A stretch of DNA of 64,000 nucleotides from JACQZU01 sp041908165. Lineage in GTDB: Bacteria > Acidobacteriota > Holophagae > Holophagales > Holophagaceae. The stretch covers positions 1 through 64,000 of the forward strand of contig JAYRFV010000042.1 of assembly GCA_041908165.1 (NCBI GenBank). The letters are read 5' to 3'. A program made the translations under genes and the position numbers. This document shows, in pieces, positions 7,872-17,034 of the stretch (its first letter is position 1; each line of letters begins with the position of its first letter). Under the pieces are notes generated by a model. It did not search any database and was not told the DNA's origin. It worked only from the letters and a program-made list of their open reading frames with translations.

Positions 7872-10800
7872 TCATGGTTCCACCGGCAGGTGCAGCTGGA
7901 GGGTGGGAAGGTTGGCCTGCGTGGGGGTCCAGTCGGCGAGGGGGTCCGCGCGGTCGGGCAGCACGAAGCGCAGGCCGACGGTCTCCACCGCCTGGCGGAA
8001 GCGGTGCATCTGCGGCCGGCCCAGGAACAGCGACTCGTGGGATTCCGGGATGCGGGTCCACAGCTCCTGGAAGCTCTGGAAGGCGTCCTGCATCCGGGAC
8101 CGGGCGCCGAGCCGCTCGCCGCGCTGGATGAGCAGCTCCGAGACCTGGGCGCAGGCCTCCATGACCACCGCGGGGAACCGGAGCTCGCGGGCCGCCGCCA
8201 GCACCTCGCCCCAGGCGCTGAGGGCCTCGGCGGCGGCGGTCTCGCCGCCCTGGGCGGCGGCATGGTTGAGCAGCAGGGCGTGGGCCCGGTTCCACTCGAG
8301 GTCGAGCCAGCGCGAGCCCGAGCCCTCCACCGGGCCCTTCAGGCCCTCCAGCAGGGCCCAGCAGGGCTCCAGGGCGGCCACGGCGCCGCCTTCGCAGGAC
8401 AGCGCCTCGGCCTGGACGTGCTTGAGCCGCGCCAGCCGCTCCCGCCAGAGCAGCCCGGCGGCGCCGAAGGTGCTGCCGGCCTGGGCGTAGAGCCGCGAGG
8501 CCTGGCGCCAGGCGCCCTGGAACCAGGCCACCTCGCCCTGCAGGAAGGCGTGGTCGCCGCGCTCGACGACGCTGGTGCCGTCCTGCGGCTGGGCGAGGGC
8601 CTGCAGCAGCAGGTGGTCGGCCTGGACGGCATCCCCCAGGGCGGCCAGGGTCCGCGCCTTCCAGATCGTCGCCTGGATCACCAGCCCGGAATCCCCCAGC
8701 AGGCTGAAGCGCTCCAGCGCGCGGTCCAGGTGCGACAGCGCCGGGCCGAGGGCCTGCTGGTTGCTGCGGAAGATGCCGAGGGCCATGTGCGCTTCCGCCT
8801 GCACGGCGGCGTCGCCGTGGACGCGGGCGATCCGGAGGCCCTCGCGCAGCAGGGTGTGGGCGGTCTCCGGCTGGCCCTGGACCAGGAACAGGTTCCCCAG
8901 GTAGGTGTGCACGCTGACCAGGTTCCGGAAGTCCTGGTCGTGCTCGAGCAGCCGCTGCGCCGACTGGAGCATGCTACAGGCGCGCTGGAACTGGCAGTGG
9001 TTGGCCAGGGCCCGCCCCAGCTCCACCAGCAGCGCCACGTGGTCGCGGTGCTCGCCCTTCTGGGTGGCCTGTCCGAGCAGCTGGAGGCCCTCCTCCAGGG
9101 CGCGGACGCCCTGGTTGAAGCGGCCCTGCACCAGGTGCAGCTTGCCCAGCGCCAGCCTCAGCAGGGGCTGCTCGGGGTGGAGCGGGTGGTCGGCCAGGCA
9201 CTGGCCGGCCCGGGTCAGGGAGTCGAGGGCGTCCTGGGGCCGCCGCTGGCGCAGTTCCAGGAACGCCTTCTTCCGCAGCATCCGGGCCTGGGCGTTGCAC
9301 AGGGCCGGATCCATCGGTTCGCGGGCGAGGGCGGCCAGCCCGACTTCCAGGGCGTCCATCGCACGCTGCCCGGGGGAGGCCGAAGGGGCGCCTTCGGCGA
9401 GGGCCGCGACCGGCTCCCCGCCCTGGCCCAGGCAGTCCGCCAGGAACTCGCAGAGCCGGGCCGCCTGCAGCGGCGCGGGCTGCAGGTCGAGGGCCTGCTG
9501 CACCACCCGTTCGGCTTCCGCGGGGGACAGCAGGGTGCCCTGGTCGATGACGCGCATGACCTGCGCCAGGGCCGTCGCCTCGTCCGAGGCCAGGGACTGC
9601 AGCCGCACCGACAGCGCGGCCCCGCCGCCCTCCTGGCGCAGGGACCCCAGCAGGGCCCGCGCCAGGCGCTTCAGCTCGGGCATCGGCGTGTGCTCGAGCA
9701 CCAGTTCCTTCATTCGCGGGTCCGCCATCGAGGCGCGGCCGTCCTGGAGGTGGATGAGCCGCGAGGAGAGGGCATTCTGTACGGCGTCCTCCAGGGGCTC
9801 CCCGCCGAGCCCGAGGGCGCTGCCCAGGGTCGCGACCGGCAGGCTCTGGTCGGTGATCGCCAGGAGCCTCACCAGGACCGCCGCGGCCGGGCGGAGCCGC
9901 TGGAGCCGCCCCAGCAGCACCTGGCGAACGTGGTCGGCGGGGGCCCTCAGGCCCGGCGGCCGGGTCTGGGAGAGCCGCCAGCTGCCCTGGACCCACACCA
10001 GTTCGCCGGCCTGGATGGAGAGTTCCAGGAAGCTCTGCAGGAGCCCGGGATTGCCCAGGCTGGAACGGAACAGGTCGGCCAGGAACCGTTCCGGCAGCTC
10101 CTGGGGGCCGAGGATGTCCTGCAGGACAAGCTGCAGGTCATCGTCCTCCAGCCGGTTCAGGTGGACCACCGCCAGGGCCGGCTCGTCCTTGAGCGGCACC
10201 AGGAAGGCCCGGCTCTTCGCGGCCTGGGAGCCGGCGGCGAAGGTCACGAGCCAGGGCAGCCGGGAGCGCTGGGCGAGCCGGGCCACCATGGCCAGGCCCT
10301 CGGTCTCGGCGCGCTCGAGCAGCGACAGGTGGACCAGCCGCGGGTGGATCCCGGTGGCGAATTCCATGACCTCGAGGGCGGCGTCGAGCTCCTCCGCGCT
10401 CACCGGCGCGTCCTTGTCCTTGGGCGGGCGGCCGCCGGCCAGGAAGCCGAACCCCTCGAGCCGGCGGGACAGGAACCGCGCCAGGTCCGGGCGGTGGCTG
10501 TAGAACTCCGCCTCGTAGCCGCACAACAGGCTCTGCAGGATGCGGTTGAACAGGGAGCCCAGGCTCTCGGCGTGCTGGGCCTCCAGGTGGTGCACCCACA
10601 GCCCGTCGGCCTCGGCGGCAGCGGCCGACCATTCGGCGAGGCGCTCCTTGCCGACGCCCTCCTCGCCCTGGAGGACGATGATCCGCTCCATCGGCGCCGG
10701 GGCCGTGAGCCCGAACATCAGGGACTTGAGGTAGGTCATCTCGCGGCCGCGGCCGCGGATCGGATGGGCGAGCCCGCGCGGGAACTCCCGCGGCTGTTCC

Positions 10801-11324
10801 CAGGGCGGCAGCGGGTCGGCGTCCTCGCCCTCGCATTCCTCGGGCAGCAGTTCCAGGAGGCCCTCGAAGCCCCAGGGCTCCGGCCCGATGACCCGCGGCA
10901 GAAGGGTCCGGCCGGGCAGCAGGGAGATCGCCTCGGGGGCCAGCAGGCGCGGCTGGCGGGCGGAGGCCAGGGTGGCCATCACGTGGGCCTGGAAGGAGCG
11001 TCGCCGCTCCCCGTTCCAGGTCGGCCAGGCCTTGACCAGCGGCGTGCCCACCAGCATCTGCATGAACCAGGCCTGGTGGTCGTCGCAGCCGAAGCCGACC
11101 GCCGGCGGATCCATCGCCTCGGCATCGGCGAAGCCGGAAAGGAAGCTCTCCTTGATCTTGTCGAGGTCCTTGTCGGAGGGACGCGGCTCCCACACCTGGA
11201 CCACGAACCGGGCGCCGTCGCTCTCGCGCCGGGCCAGGTGCCAGGAGCAGCCCACGATCCGCGGCCCTCCCACTTCCCCGAGCCAGGCGTACTTCTGCCC
11301 GGCGAGGAGGCGGACGGCGGTCAC
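7872..11324 (-). CDS. Large protein with degenerate AAA-like ATPase and TPR repeats
   Basis: 1150 residues from a GTG preceded by AGGAG. Residues 1-160 weakly resemble the remains of a protein-kinase-like domain (HQAWFMQMLVGTPL where a kinase hinge would be). Residues about 195-420 look like an AAA_16/STAND module, but the P-loop GEEGVGKE lacks the Ser/Thr after Lys and the Walker B region (LVHLSLLE) lacks the first acid. From about 600 to the end it is almost all helical TPR-type repeats. This order is that of signalling or transcription scaffold proteins of the MalT/kinase-AAA-TPR type. No DNA-binding domain is seen. It lies directly upstream of panB, probably co-transcribed; a link to pantothenate is not shown. 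Function unknown. Confidence 0.7.
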   Translation of the reverse strand: MTAVRLLAGQKYAWLGEVGGPRIVGCSWHLARRESDGARFVVQVWEPRPSDKDLDKIKESFLSGFADAEAMDPPAVGFGCDDHQAWFMQMLVGTPLVKAWPTWNGERRRSFQAHVMATLASARQPRLLAPEAISLLPGRTLLPRVIGPEPWGFEGLLELLPEECEGEDADPLPPWEQPREFPRGLAHPIRGRGREMTYLKSLMFGLTAPAPMERIIVLQGEEGVGKERLAEWSAAAAEADGLWVHHLEAQHAESLGSLFNRILQSLLCGYEAEFYSHRPDLARFLSRRLEGFGFLAGGRPPKDKDAPVSAEELDAALEVMEFATGIHPRLVHLSLLERAETEGLAMVARLAQRSRLPWLVTFAAGSQAAKSRAFLVPLKDEPALAVVHLNRLEDDDLQLVLQDILGPQELPERFLADLFRSSLGNPGLLQSFLELSIQAGELVWVQGSWRLSQTRPPGLRAPADHVRQVLLGRLQRLRPAAAVLVRLLAITDQSLPVATLGSALGLGGEPLEDAVQNALSSRLIHLQDGRASMADPRMKELVLEHTPMPELKRLARALLGSLRQEGGGAALSVRLQSLASDEATALAQVMRVIDQGTLLSPAEAERVVQQALDLQPAPLQAARLCEFLADCLGQGGEPVAALAEGAPSASPGQRAMDALEVGLAALAREPMDPALCNAQARMLRKKAFLELRQRRPQDALDSLTRAGQCLADHPLHPEQPLLRLALGKLHLVQGRFNQGVRALEEGLQLLGQATQKGEHRDHVALLVELGRALANHCQFQRACSMLQSAQRLLEHDQDFRNLVSVHTYLGNLFLVQGQPETAHTLLREGLRIARVHGDAAVQAEAHMALGIFRSNQQALGPALSHLDRALERFSLLGDSGLVIQATIWKARTLAALGDAVQADHLLLQALAQPQDGTSVVERGDHAFLQGEVAWFQGAWRQASRLYAQAGSTFGAAGLLWRERLARLKHVQAEALSCEGGAVAALEPCWALLEGLKGPVEGSGSRWLDLEWNRAHALLLNHAAAQGGETAAAEALSAWGEVLAAARELRFPAVVMEACAQVSELLIQRGERLGARSRMQDAFQSFQELWTRIPESHESLFLGRPQMHRFRQAVETVGLRFVLPDRADPLADWTPTQANLPTLQLHLPVEP

Positions 11325-11416
11325 GGCAGGCTCCTGGTCAAGCCGGGCGTGGCCGGAACCGTGGCGGGCAGCATGCGGGAAGTCTAGCACCAGGCCCGCG
11401 CCGGGCGGTGCGCAGC

Positions 11417-12037
11417 TCAGCGGGGCGGCAGGTTCAGCCAGTAGGTGAGCAGTCCAAGGTTCTGGGTCAGGTCGCCGAACCGCTCCACCGGGAACCCCAT
11501 CACCGTGGCGAAACTGCCTTCGATCCGCTGGATGAACAGGGCCGCGATGCCCTGGGCGGCGTAGGCGCCGGCCTTGTCCATGGGCTCGCCGGTGCGCGCG
11601 TACCAGCGCGCCTGGCGCTCGCTCAGGCCGCGCAGGTGGACCTCGGCGGTGTCGACGAAGGCGTGCACCTCGGCGTCCCGCATCAGGCACAGGCCGGTGT
11701 GCACCTCGTGGCGCCGGCCCTGGATCAGCATCAGCATGCGCACGGCGTCGTGCTCGTCGACCGGCTTGTTGAGCACGTGGTGGTCCACCGCCACGGTGGT
11801 GTCGGCGGCGATGATCCAGCGGCCCGGATTCACGGCCGCCACGATGCCGGCCTTGGCCTTGGCGAGCCGCAGCACCAGGGCCTCGGGCTCCTCGCCGGGG
11901 AACGGCGTCTCGTCCACCTCCGGCGCCCAGACCTCGAAGGGGATCCGCAGCGCCTCGAGCCACTGTCGCCGGCGGGGCGAGGAGGAGGCCAGGATCGGCG
12001 GACCGAGGCGCACGGTGCTGTGGGGATCGATGTTCAC
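11417..12037 (-). CDS. maf: Maf/YhdE-type nucleoside triphosphate pyrophosphatase
   Basis: 206 residues from a GTG that overlaps the lnt stop by four bases. The Maf family hydrolyses non-canonical or dTTP/UTP-type nucleotides to monophosphate and pyrophosphate. Motifs: ILASSSPRRRQWL at the N-terminus, VDETPFPGE, ADTTVAVD (catalytic Asp), the hydrophobic RHEVHTGL segment and DKAGAYAAQG near the C-terminus. Coupled with lnt and the methyltransferase in a three-gene overlapping set. Confidence 0.92.
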   Translation of the reverse strand: MNIDPHSTVRLGPPILASSSPRRRQWLEALRIPFEVWAPEVDETPFPGEEPEALVLRLAKAKAGIVAAVNPGRWIIAADTTVAVDHHVLNKPVDEHDAVRMLMLIQGRRHEVHTGLCLMRDAEVHAFVDTAEVHLRGLSERQARWYARTGEPMDKAGAYAAQGIAALFIQRIEGSFATVMGFPVERFGDLTQNLGLLTYWLNLPPR

Positions 12038-13572
12038 GGGCGGCCGCCTCTCATCCGGACGAGCAGCAGGGAGGCCACGCCGAGCAGCGCGAACAGGCCG
12101 TGGCGGACCCACGCGCCCCGCGCCGGGGTGCGCACCGGCCGCCACTTCAGGGTGAAGGCGTGCTCGGCCTCGGTCATCGGGGCGCCCCAGAGCGCCCACC
12201 GCCCGTCCTCGCGGAACACGCCGGACTTCCCGGTGAGGGTGCTGCGCAGCAGCGGCACGCCGGCCTCCACGGCGCGCAGGCGGATCTGCACGGCATGCAG
12301 GTCGGTGGCGACGCTCGCATCGAACCAGCCGTCGTTGGTGTGGTTGGTGAGCAGGTCCGGGGCGGTCAGGGCCACGCCCTCCTGCACCCGGTCGGCCATC
12401 AGCGCCTCGCTGCAGACCAGGGGGTGGATGCGCAGCGGACCCTGCGGGGTTGCGGCCACGAACACGCTGTCCGCCGACAGCCGGCCGGGCATCGCCGAGG
12501 CGAAGCCGAGCTTCGCGTCCAGCCACGCGCGGAGCCAGGCCGGCCCCGGCATGCGCTCCCCGAAGGGCATCGGCTCGGTCTTGGCCTGGACGAAGCTGGG
12601 GCCCTCCGGCGCCTCGCCGCGGACGAGGTTGTAGCTGAGGTGGCGGCTGCCCGGCTCGCCCCCCTCCGTGCCGAACAGCCAGGCCACCCGCCGGCGGCGC
12701 GCCTCCTCCCGGTGGCGCGGGTCCGGGCGCAGGTCGTTGCGGCCGAGCACCGCGCTCTCGGGCCACAGCAGCAGGGTGGCGACGCCCGGCCGCGGGAGGG
12801 CCCGCTCCTGCAGGATCCGGTCGCTGCGCCGCCACAGGTCCTCCTCCATGCCAGGCCGGCGCAGGCCGGGCTCGAAGTTGGGCTGGACCATGACCACGTC
12901 CAGTTCCCGCTCGCCCCCCCGGGGCAGCAGGTGCCAGGCACCGGAAAGCGCCGCCAGGAGCGCCAGCCCCCCGGCGAAGGGCGACAGGACGGCCCGCCAG
13001 GGGCGCTTCGAGGCGAGCAGGGAGGCGGCCGCCGCGGCGCAGCCCCAGAGCAGCGAGGACAGCCCGGTGGCGCCGAGGAACGCCGCGCCCCGGGCCAGCA
13101 GGGGCAGCCCGGCGAGGGTGGCGCCCCAGCCGCACTGGTAGACGTGGAAGCCGTGGAGTTCCCAGAGCATCGCGGCGAACCCCGCCACGGCGCCGGTGGC
13201 CCAGGCGCCGCCGCTGCGGCGGTGCGCCCAGCGGGCCAGGGCCACGACCAGGAGGAACCCGGCGGCCTCGTACAGGTAGAACAGGCTGGTGCCGAGCAGG
13301 GCGACCGGGTAGGACAGGCCGCCCTTCGTCTCGAGGGTCCGGGCCACCCAGCTGAAGATCCCCATGAGGCCGAGAAAGATCCCCAGGTAGCTCCACACCA
13401 GGCCGCGCCCGCGCAGGCTGAAGGCGAGGAGCAGGAACACCGCCAGGCTGGCGAACAGCGCCTCCATCCAGCCCAGGCCGGCGAAGGGGAAGCGGCAGCC
13501 GAGCAGCATCGCCGCCACGATCAGCGCGGTCTCCACCGCGATCCGGACCCCTTCCTGCGCCGTCCGTGTCAC
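12034..13572 (-). CDS. lnt: Apolipoprotein N-acyltransferase
   Basis: 512 residues, the family length. It adds the third acyl chain to lipoproteins at the periplasmic face of the inner membrane. The N-terminal half has about six to eight membrane segments. The C-terminal nitrilase-like domain carries the catalytic triad: Glu in LLWPESAV, Lys in FVQAKTEPMPFGE and Cys in PLVCSEAL; a final membrane segment follows (LFALLGVASLLLV). The GTG start overlaps the methyltransferase stop (GTGA) and its stop overlaps maf. Presence of lnt supports a Gram-negative cell envelope. Confidence 0.93.
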   Translation of the reverse strand: MTRTAQEGVRIAVETALIVAAMLLGCRFPFAGLGWMEALFASLAVFLLLAFSLRGRGLVWSYLGIFLGLMGIFSWVARTLETKGGLSYPVALLGTSLFYLYEAAGFLLVVALARWAHRRSGGAWATGAVAGFAAMLWELHGFHVYQCGWGATLAGLPLLARGAAFLGATGLSSLLWGCAAAAASLLASKRPWRAVLSPFAGGLALLAALSGAWHLLPRGGERELDVVMVQPNFEPGLRRPGMEEDLWRRSDRILQERALPRPGVATLLLWPESAVLGRNDLRPDPRHREEARRRRVAWLFGTEGGEPGSRHLSYNLVRGEAPEGPSFVQAKTEPMPFGERMPGPAWLRAWLDAKLGFASAMPGRLSADSVFVAATPQGPLRIHPLVCSEALMADRVQEGVALTAPDLLTNHTNDGWFDASVATDLHAVQIRLRAVEAGVPLLRSTLTGKSGVFREDGRWALWGAPMTEAEHAFTLKWRPVRTPARGAWVRHGLFALLGVASLLLVRMRGGRP

Positions 13573-14342
13573 GTCGGCCTCCGCCGGGCCGCCTCGTAGC
13601 AGGCCACGCCGGCGGCCACCGCCGCGTTGAGGCTCTCGACCCCGACCGTGGGGATGGCCAACCGCCGCACCGACCCCGGCAACGATACCTGCGCCCAGCC
13701 ATGCCCTTCGTTCCCGACCAGGAGGCGGAGCGGGTCCCCCAGGTCGGCCCCGGCGAGGGGCAGGGCGCCCGGGGCGGCGTCCAGGGCGTACCAGCGGCCG
13801 CCATCGAGGGGAACTTCGGCGCAACGCCGCAGCGGCAGGAGGAAGGCCGCCCCCATGGACCCGCGCAAGGCGCGGGGGTGGAAGGGATCGGCGCAGCCCG
13901 GCCCGAGCAGGGCCTCCTGGAACCCGAACCCGGCGGCGGCCCGCAGGAGGGCGCCGAGGTTCCCGGGGTCCTGGATGCCCCAGGCGCCGACCACCCGGGC
14001 CGCCAGCGGCCCGGCCGGCTCCGGCCCGAGGCTGCCGACCAGGGCGTGGCGCGGCGGGGTGGCGGCGCCGGCCAGGTCGCGCAGCAGCGCCTCGCCCAGC
14101 TCCCAGGTCTCCAGCCCCAGGCCCGCCTCGAGCGGATGCGGCGCCTCGCCCTCCAGGCGCAGCCAGCGGTCCGGCCGGAACCGGGCGGCCGCCGGGCCGG
14201 AGGCCTCCCTCCACGCTGCAATCAGCTTCTCGCCGAGCAGCACCGTGCAGATGCGGGCGGTGCCCCCCCGCGCCAGGTCCTCGCGGAGCGCCTTGAAGCG
14301 TGGGTTGGCCTTGCTGGTGAAACGCACGGTGATCCCTGCCAC
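13569..14342 (-). CDS. SpoU/TrmH-family RNA 2'-O-methyltransferase
   Basis: 257 residues. An N-terminal substrate-binding part (residues 1-100, L30e-like region typical of RlmB/TsnR-type enzymes) is followed by a knotted SPOUT domain with its three motifs: motif 1 WGIQDPGNLGALLRAAAGFG, motif 2 LLVGNEGHGW and motif 3 IPTVGVESLNAAVAAGV. It transfers methyl from SAM to a ribose 2'-OH in rRNA or tRNA; the exact target cannot be told from sequence. First gene of the overlapping set with lnt and maf, divergent from the OPT transporter. Confidence 0.9.
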   Translation of the reverse strand: MAGITVRFTSKANPRFKALREDLARGGTARICTVLLGEKLIAAWREASGPAAARFRPDRWLRLEGEAPHPLEAGLGLETWELGEALLRDLAGAATPPRHALVGSLGPEPAGPLAARVVGAWGIQDPGNLGALLRAAAGFGFQEALLGPGCADPFHPRALRGSMGAAFLLPLRRCAEVPLDGGRWYALDAAPGALPLAGADLGDPLRLLVGNEGHGWAQVSLPGSVRRLAIPTVGVESLNAAVAAGVACYEAARRRPT

Positions 14343-14448
14343 AGGCGCGAAAGAAGAAACCCGGATGCCGGGAATTCCACCTTACACTGGGCGCTGCCTT
14401 CCCAGAAAAAGGCCTTCGCTGACACGAATTTCCCAGGGAGCCCCGCCG

Positions 14449-16584
14449 ATGCAACCCTTTGTCCCCTCGGACCAGAACCTCAAGGAGTTCTCGCTCAGGG
14501 CCGTGCTCATCGGCCTGGTGATGGCGGTGGTGCTCGGCAGCGCCAACGCCTACCTCGGGCTCAAGGCCGGCATGACCATCGCGGCCACCTACCCGGCCGC
14601 GGTGATCGGCATGGCACTCATCAAGCTCATGAAGGGCACCATCCTGGAAGAGAACATGGCCCGCACCGTCGGCAGCATCGGCGAGTCGGTGGCCGCCGGG
14701 GCGATCTTCACCATCCCGGCCTTCGTCATCAGCGGGATCTGGCCGAAGTTCTTCACCGCCGGCAACTACGTCACCAGTTCGCTGATCATGTTCGGCGGCG
14801 GCGTCCTGGGCATCATGTTCGTCGCCCTGCTGCGCCGGGTCATGGTCGAGGATGCGGAGCTGCCCTACCCCGAGAGCGTGGCCGCCGCCGAGATCCACAA
14901 GGCCGGCGCCCGGGGCGGCAGCGGCACCACCTTCCTGTTCGGCGCCATGGGCATCGGCGCGGTCATCCAGGCGCTGGTGCAGGTGCAGCTCTTCGCCACC
15001 GCCTGGGAGCACTTCGCCAAGTTCAAGGTGGCCACCATCACCCTGGTCCAGGGCTGGAAGGCCAAGGTCATGGGCGGCCTGCTGCTCAGCTCCCCCGGCA
15101 TCAGCCCGGCCTACATGGGCGTGGGCTACATCATCGGGCCCAAGCTGGGCGCCCTCAACTTCTCCGGCGGCGTCATCGCCTGGGGCCTGCTGGTGCCCAT
15201 GGTGACCTACTTCATGGCGCCCTCGATCCTTCCCGAGAACGCACCGGAAGGCGACTGGATCGCCCTGTCCGTCTCGGTCTGGAAGTACATCGTCCGCCCC
15301 ATCGCCATCGGCGGCATGCTCATGGGCGCCGGCTTCACGCTGTTCAAGATGCGCAAGAGCCTCGGCACCGGCCTCACCCGCTCGGTCTCCGACGTCAAGA
15401 AGGCGGCCGCCGGCGAGCACGTGGTCGACCGGATCAACAAGGACCTGCCGTTCACCTACGTGCTGGTCGGCATCGGCTTCGCCGCCGCCGTCACCTTCGT
15501 GGTCACCTGGCAGATCTTCCAGGTCTCGATGCTGGTCTCCCTGGTGGCGGCCCTGGTGATGGTCATCCTCGGCTTCTTCTTCGCCGCCATCAGCGGCTAC
15601 CTGGTCGGCATCATGGGATCCAGCAACAACCCCATCTCCGGCCTGACCCTCACCGCCCTGGTGGTCACCGCCCTGGTGATGGTGCTGCTGGGCGTCAAGG
15701 GCAAGGAGGGGGTCGCCGCCGTGCTGGGCGTGGCCGCCATCGTCTGCGTCAGCGCCGCGGTGGCCGGCGAGATGCTGCAGGACCTCAAGGCCGGCCACAT
15801 CCTCGGCGGCACCCCCTGGCGCATGGAGATGGGCGACCTGTTCGGCGTGGCCCTGGCCGCGGCGGTGCTGTTCGTGCCGCTGATGGTGCTGCACGAGGGC
15901 GACATCAAGGCGCAGGCCTCGAAGCGCATCGGCGAACTGCAGGCGCAGCAGGTGCAGACCGTGACCGCCCCGGACGGCGCCACCTACACCCTGGAGCAGG
16001 TCCAGGCGCTGCCGGCCGACCAGAAGAAGGCAGCCCTGTCCCTGGACGCCGGCTTCGGCTCCAAGCAGATCGCGGCGCCGCAGGCCGGCCTGATGGCGCT
16101 GCTCTCCCGCGGCATCGTCGAGGGCAAGATGGCCTGGCCGCTGATCATCGCCGGCATGCTGATGGGCCTGGCCTTCATCCTGATGCAGGTGCGCAGCCCG
16201 ATGCTGGTCAGCGTCGGCATGTACCTGCCCCTCGAGACCACCTTCGCCATCTTCCTCGGCGGCCTGATCAAGGGCATCGTCGAGATGCTTTCCGCCCGGC
16301 GCGGCCTGAACGACGCCCAGAAGGTCCGGGTCGAGAACAACGGCGTGCTGCTGGCGGCCGGACTGATCGCCGGCGAGGCGCTGGTGGGCCTGCTGTTCGC
16401 CTCCTTCGCCTTCTTCGAGGTGAAGTACCAGCTGACCCGGTTCATCTGGGGCGCGGGCAATGCCCCGGGTGCCTTCTGGATCAGCCTGCTGATCCTGCTC
16501 GGCATCGGCGTCTACCTGGTGAAGGTGCCGCTGGCGAATGCCGGCGAGGCCGACGAGCCGGCGCCGCCCAGCGCCAACTTCTGA
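14449..16584 (+). CDS. OPT-family oligopeptide transporter
   Basis: 711 residues with about 14-16 membrane segments, matching the bacterial OPT (oligopeptide transporter, YSL-like) family. Family features: NAYLGLKAGMTIAATYPAAV at the first segments, ENMARTVGSIGESVAAGAIF, the ISGYLVGIMGSSNNPISG motif, and a polar cytoplasmic or periplasmic insertion around residues 480-540. Predicted proton-driven import of peptides or metal-chelate compounds. AGGGAG precedes the start by eight bases. A strong terminator follows at 16636. It is the intact peptide-type transporter in a window where the POT gene is broken. Confidence 0.9.
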   Translation: MQPFVPSDQNLKEFSLRAVLIGLVMAVVLGSANAYLGLKAGMTIAATYPAAVIGMALIKLMKGTILEENMARTVGSIGESVAAGAIFTIPAFVISGIWPKFFTAGNYVTSSLIMFGGGVLGIMFVALLRRVMVEDAELPYPESVAAAEIHKAGARGGSGTTFLFGAMGIGAVIQALVQVQLFATAWEHFAKFKVATITLVQGWKAKVMGGLLLSSPGISPAYMGVGYIIGPKLGALNFSGGVIAWGLLVPMVTYFMAPSILPENAPEGDWIALSVSVWKYIVRPIAIGGMLMGAGFTLFKMRKSLGTGLTRSVSDVKKAAAGEHVVDRINKDLPFTYVLVGIGFAAAVTFVVTWQIFQVSMLVSLVAALVMVILGFFFAAISGYLVGIMGSSNNPISGLTLTALVVTALVMVLLGVKGKEGVAAVLGVAAIVCVSAAVAGEMLQDLKAGHILGGTPWRMEMGDLFGVALAAAVLFVPLMVLHEGDIKAQASKRIGELQAQQVQTVTAPDGATYTLEQVQALPADQKKAALSLDAGFGSKQIAAPQAGLMALLSRGIVEGKMAWPLIIAGMLMGLAFILMQVRSPMLVSVGMYLPLETTFAIFLGGLIKGIVEMLSARRGLNDAQKVRVENNGVLLAAGLIAGEALVGLLFASFAFFEVKYQLTRFIWGAGNAPGAFWISLLILLGIGVYLVKVPLANAGEADEPAPPSANF

Positions 16585-16635
16585 ACGGGGTTCCGCGCTG
16601 AGCCGGTCCGCCGAAGCGGCACACCCCGTACCCCG

Positions 16636-16669
16636 CGCGCGGGGCCAGCAGAGCTGGTCCCGCGCGTTT
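16636..16669 (+). terminator. Strong hairpin terminator after the OPT gene
   Basis: A 13-position stem (16636-16648 with 16654-16666, one G-T pair) and 5-base loop are followed by TTT. It isolates the OPT transporter from the PqqD-like gene. Confidence 0.7.
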
Positions 16670-16689
16670 CACTTGAAGAGGCCGGGCCC

Positions 16690-17034
16690 ATGACAGGAGC
16701 GGAATTCATGGAACTCCGGCCGCGGCGGCTGCTGGACTTCGAGGAGGGGCCGGAGGGCCGGGCGGTGGTGCTGCGGCCGAAGGTGCTGAGTCCCCGCTGG
16801 CGCTGGCTGCTGCGCCTGCTGCGCCGGCCGGCCTACCGGGTCCGGCTCGACGACCGCGGCACCTTCGTCTGGATGCTCTGCGAAGGGGGGCTGGACGTCT
16901 CGAGCATCGCCCAACGAACCCAGGAGCGGTTCGGCGACCCCCCGGAGGACAGCGGCCGGCGCACTGCCGCCTTCCTTCAGGAACTGGCCCGGGGAGGGTT
17001 CCTCGCGCTTGATCCTCCCCGCAGCGATGGCTGA
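16690..17034 (+). CDS. PqqD-like peptide chaperone domain protein
   Basis: 114 residues with a PqqD-type fold pattern in its C-terminal two thirds (RVRLDDRGTFVWMLCEGGLDVSSIAQRTQERF split over helices, ending FLQELARGGFLAL). PqqD proteins bind the leader of ribosomal peptides and present it to radical-SAM or other modifying enzymes. No such enzyme or precursor peptide is visible here. The next gene overlaps by eight bases. An alternative start at 16708 has AGGAG eight bases upstream. A variant role in a two-gene membrane system is possible. Confidence 0.65.
   Translation: MTGAEFMELRPRRLLDFEEGPEGRAVVLRPKVLSPRWRWLLRLLRRPAYRVRLDDRGTFVWMLCEGGLDVSSIAQRTQERFGDPPEDSGRRTAAFLQELARGGFLALDPPRSDG

Noticed and set aside
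13573..15894. Minus-strand open frame extending lnt upstream across the methyltransferase and OPT genes
   Set aside because: Antisense to the well-supported OPT transporter and out of frame with the methyltransferase. The lnt GTG at 13572 overlaps the preceding stop in the normal way.
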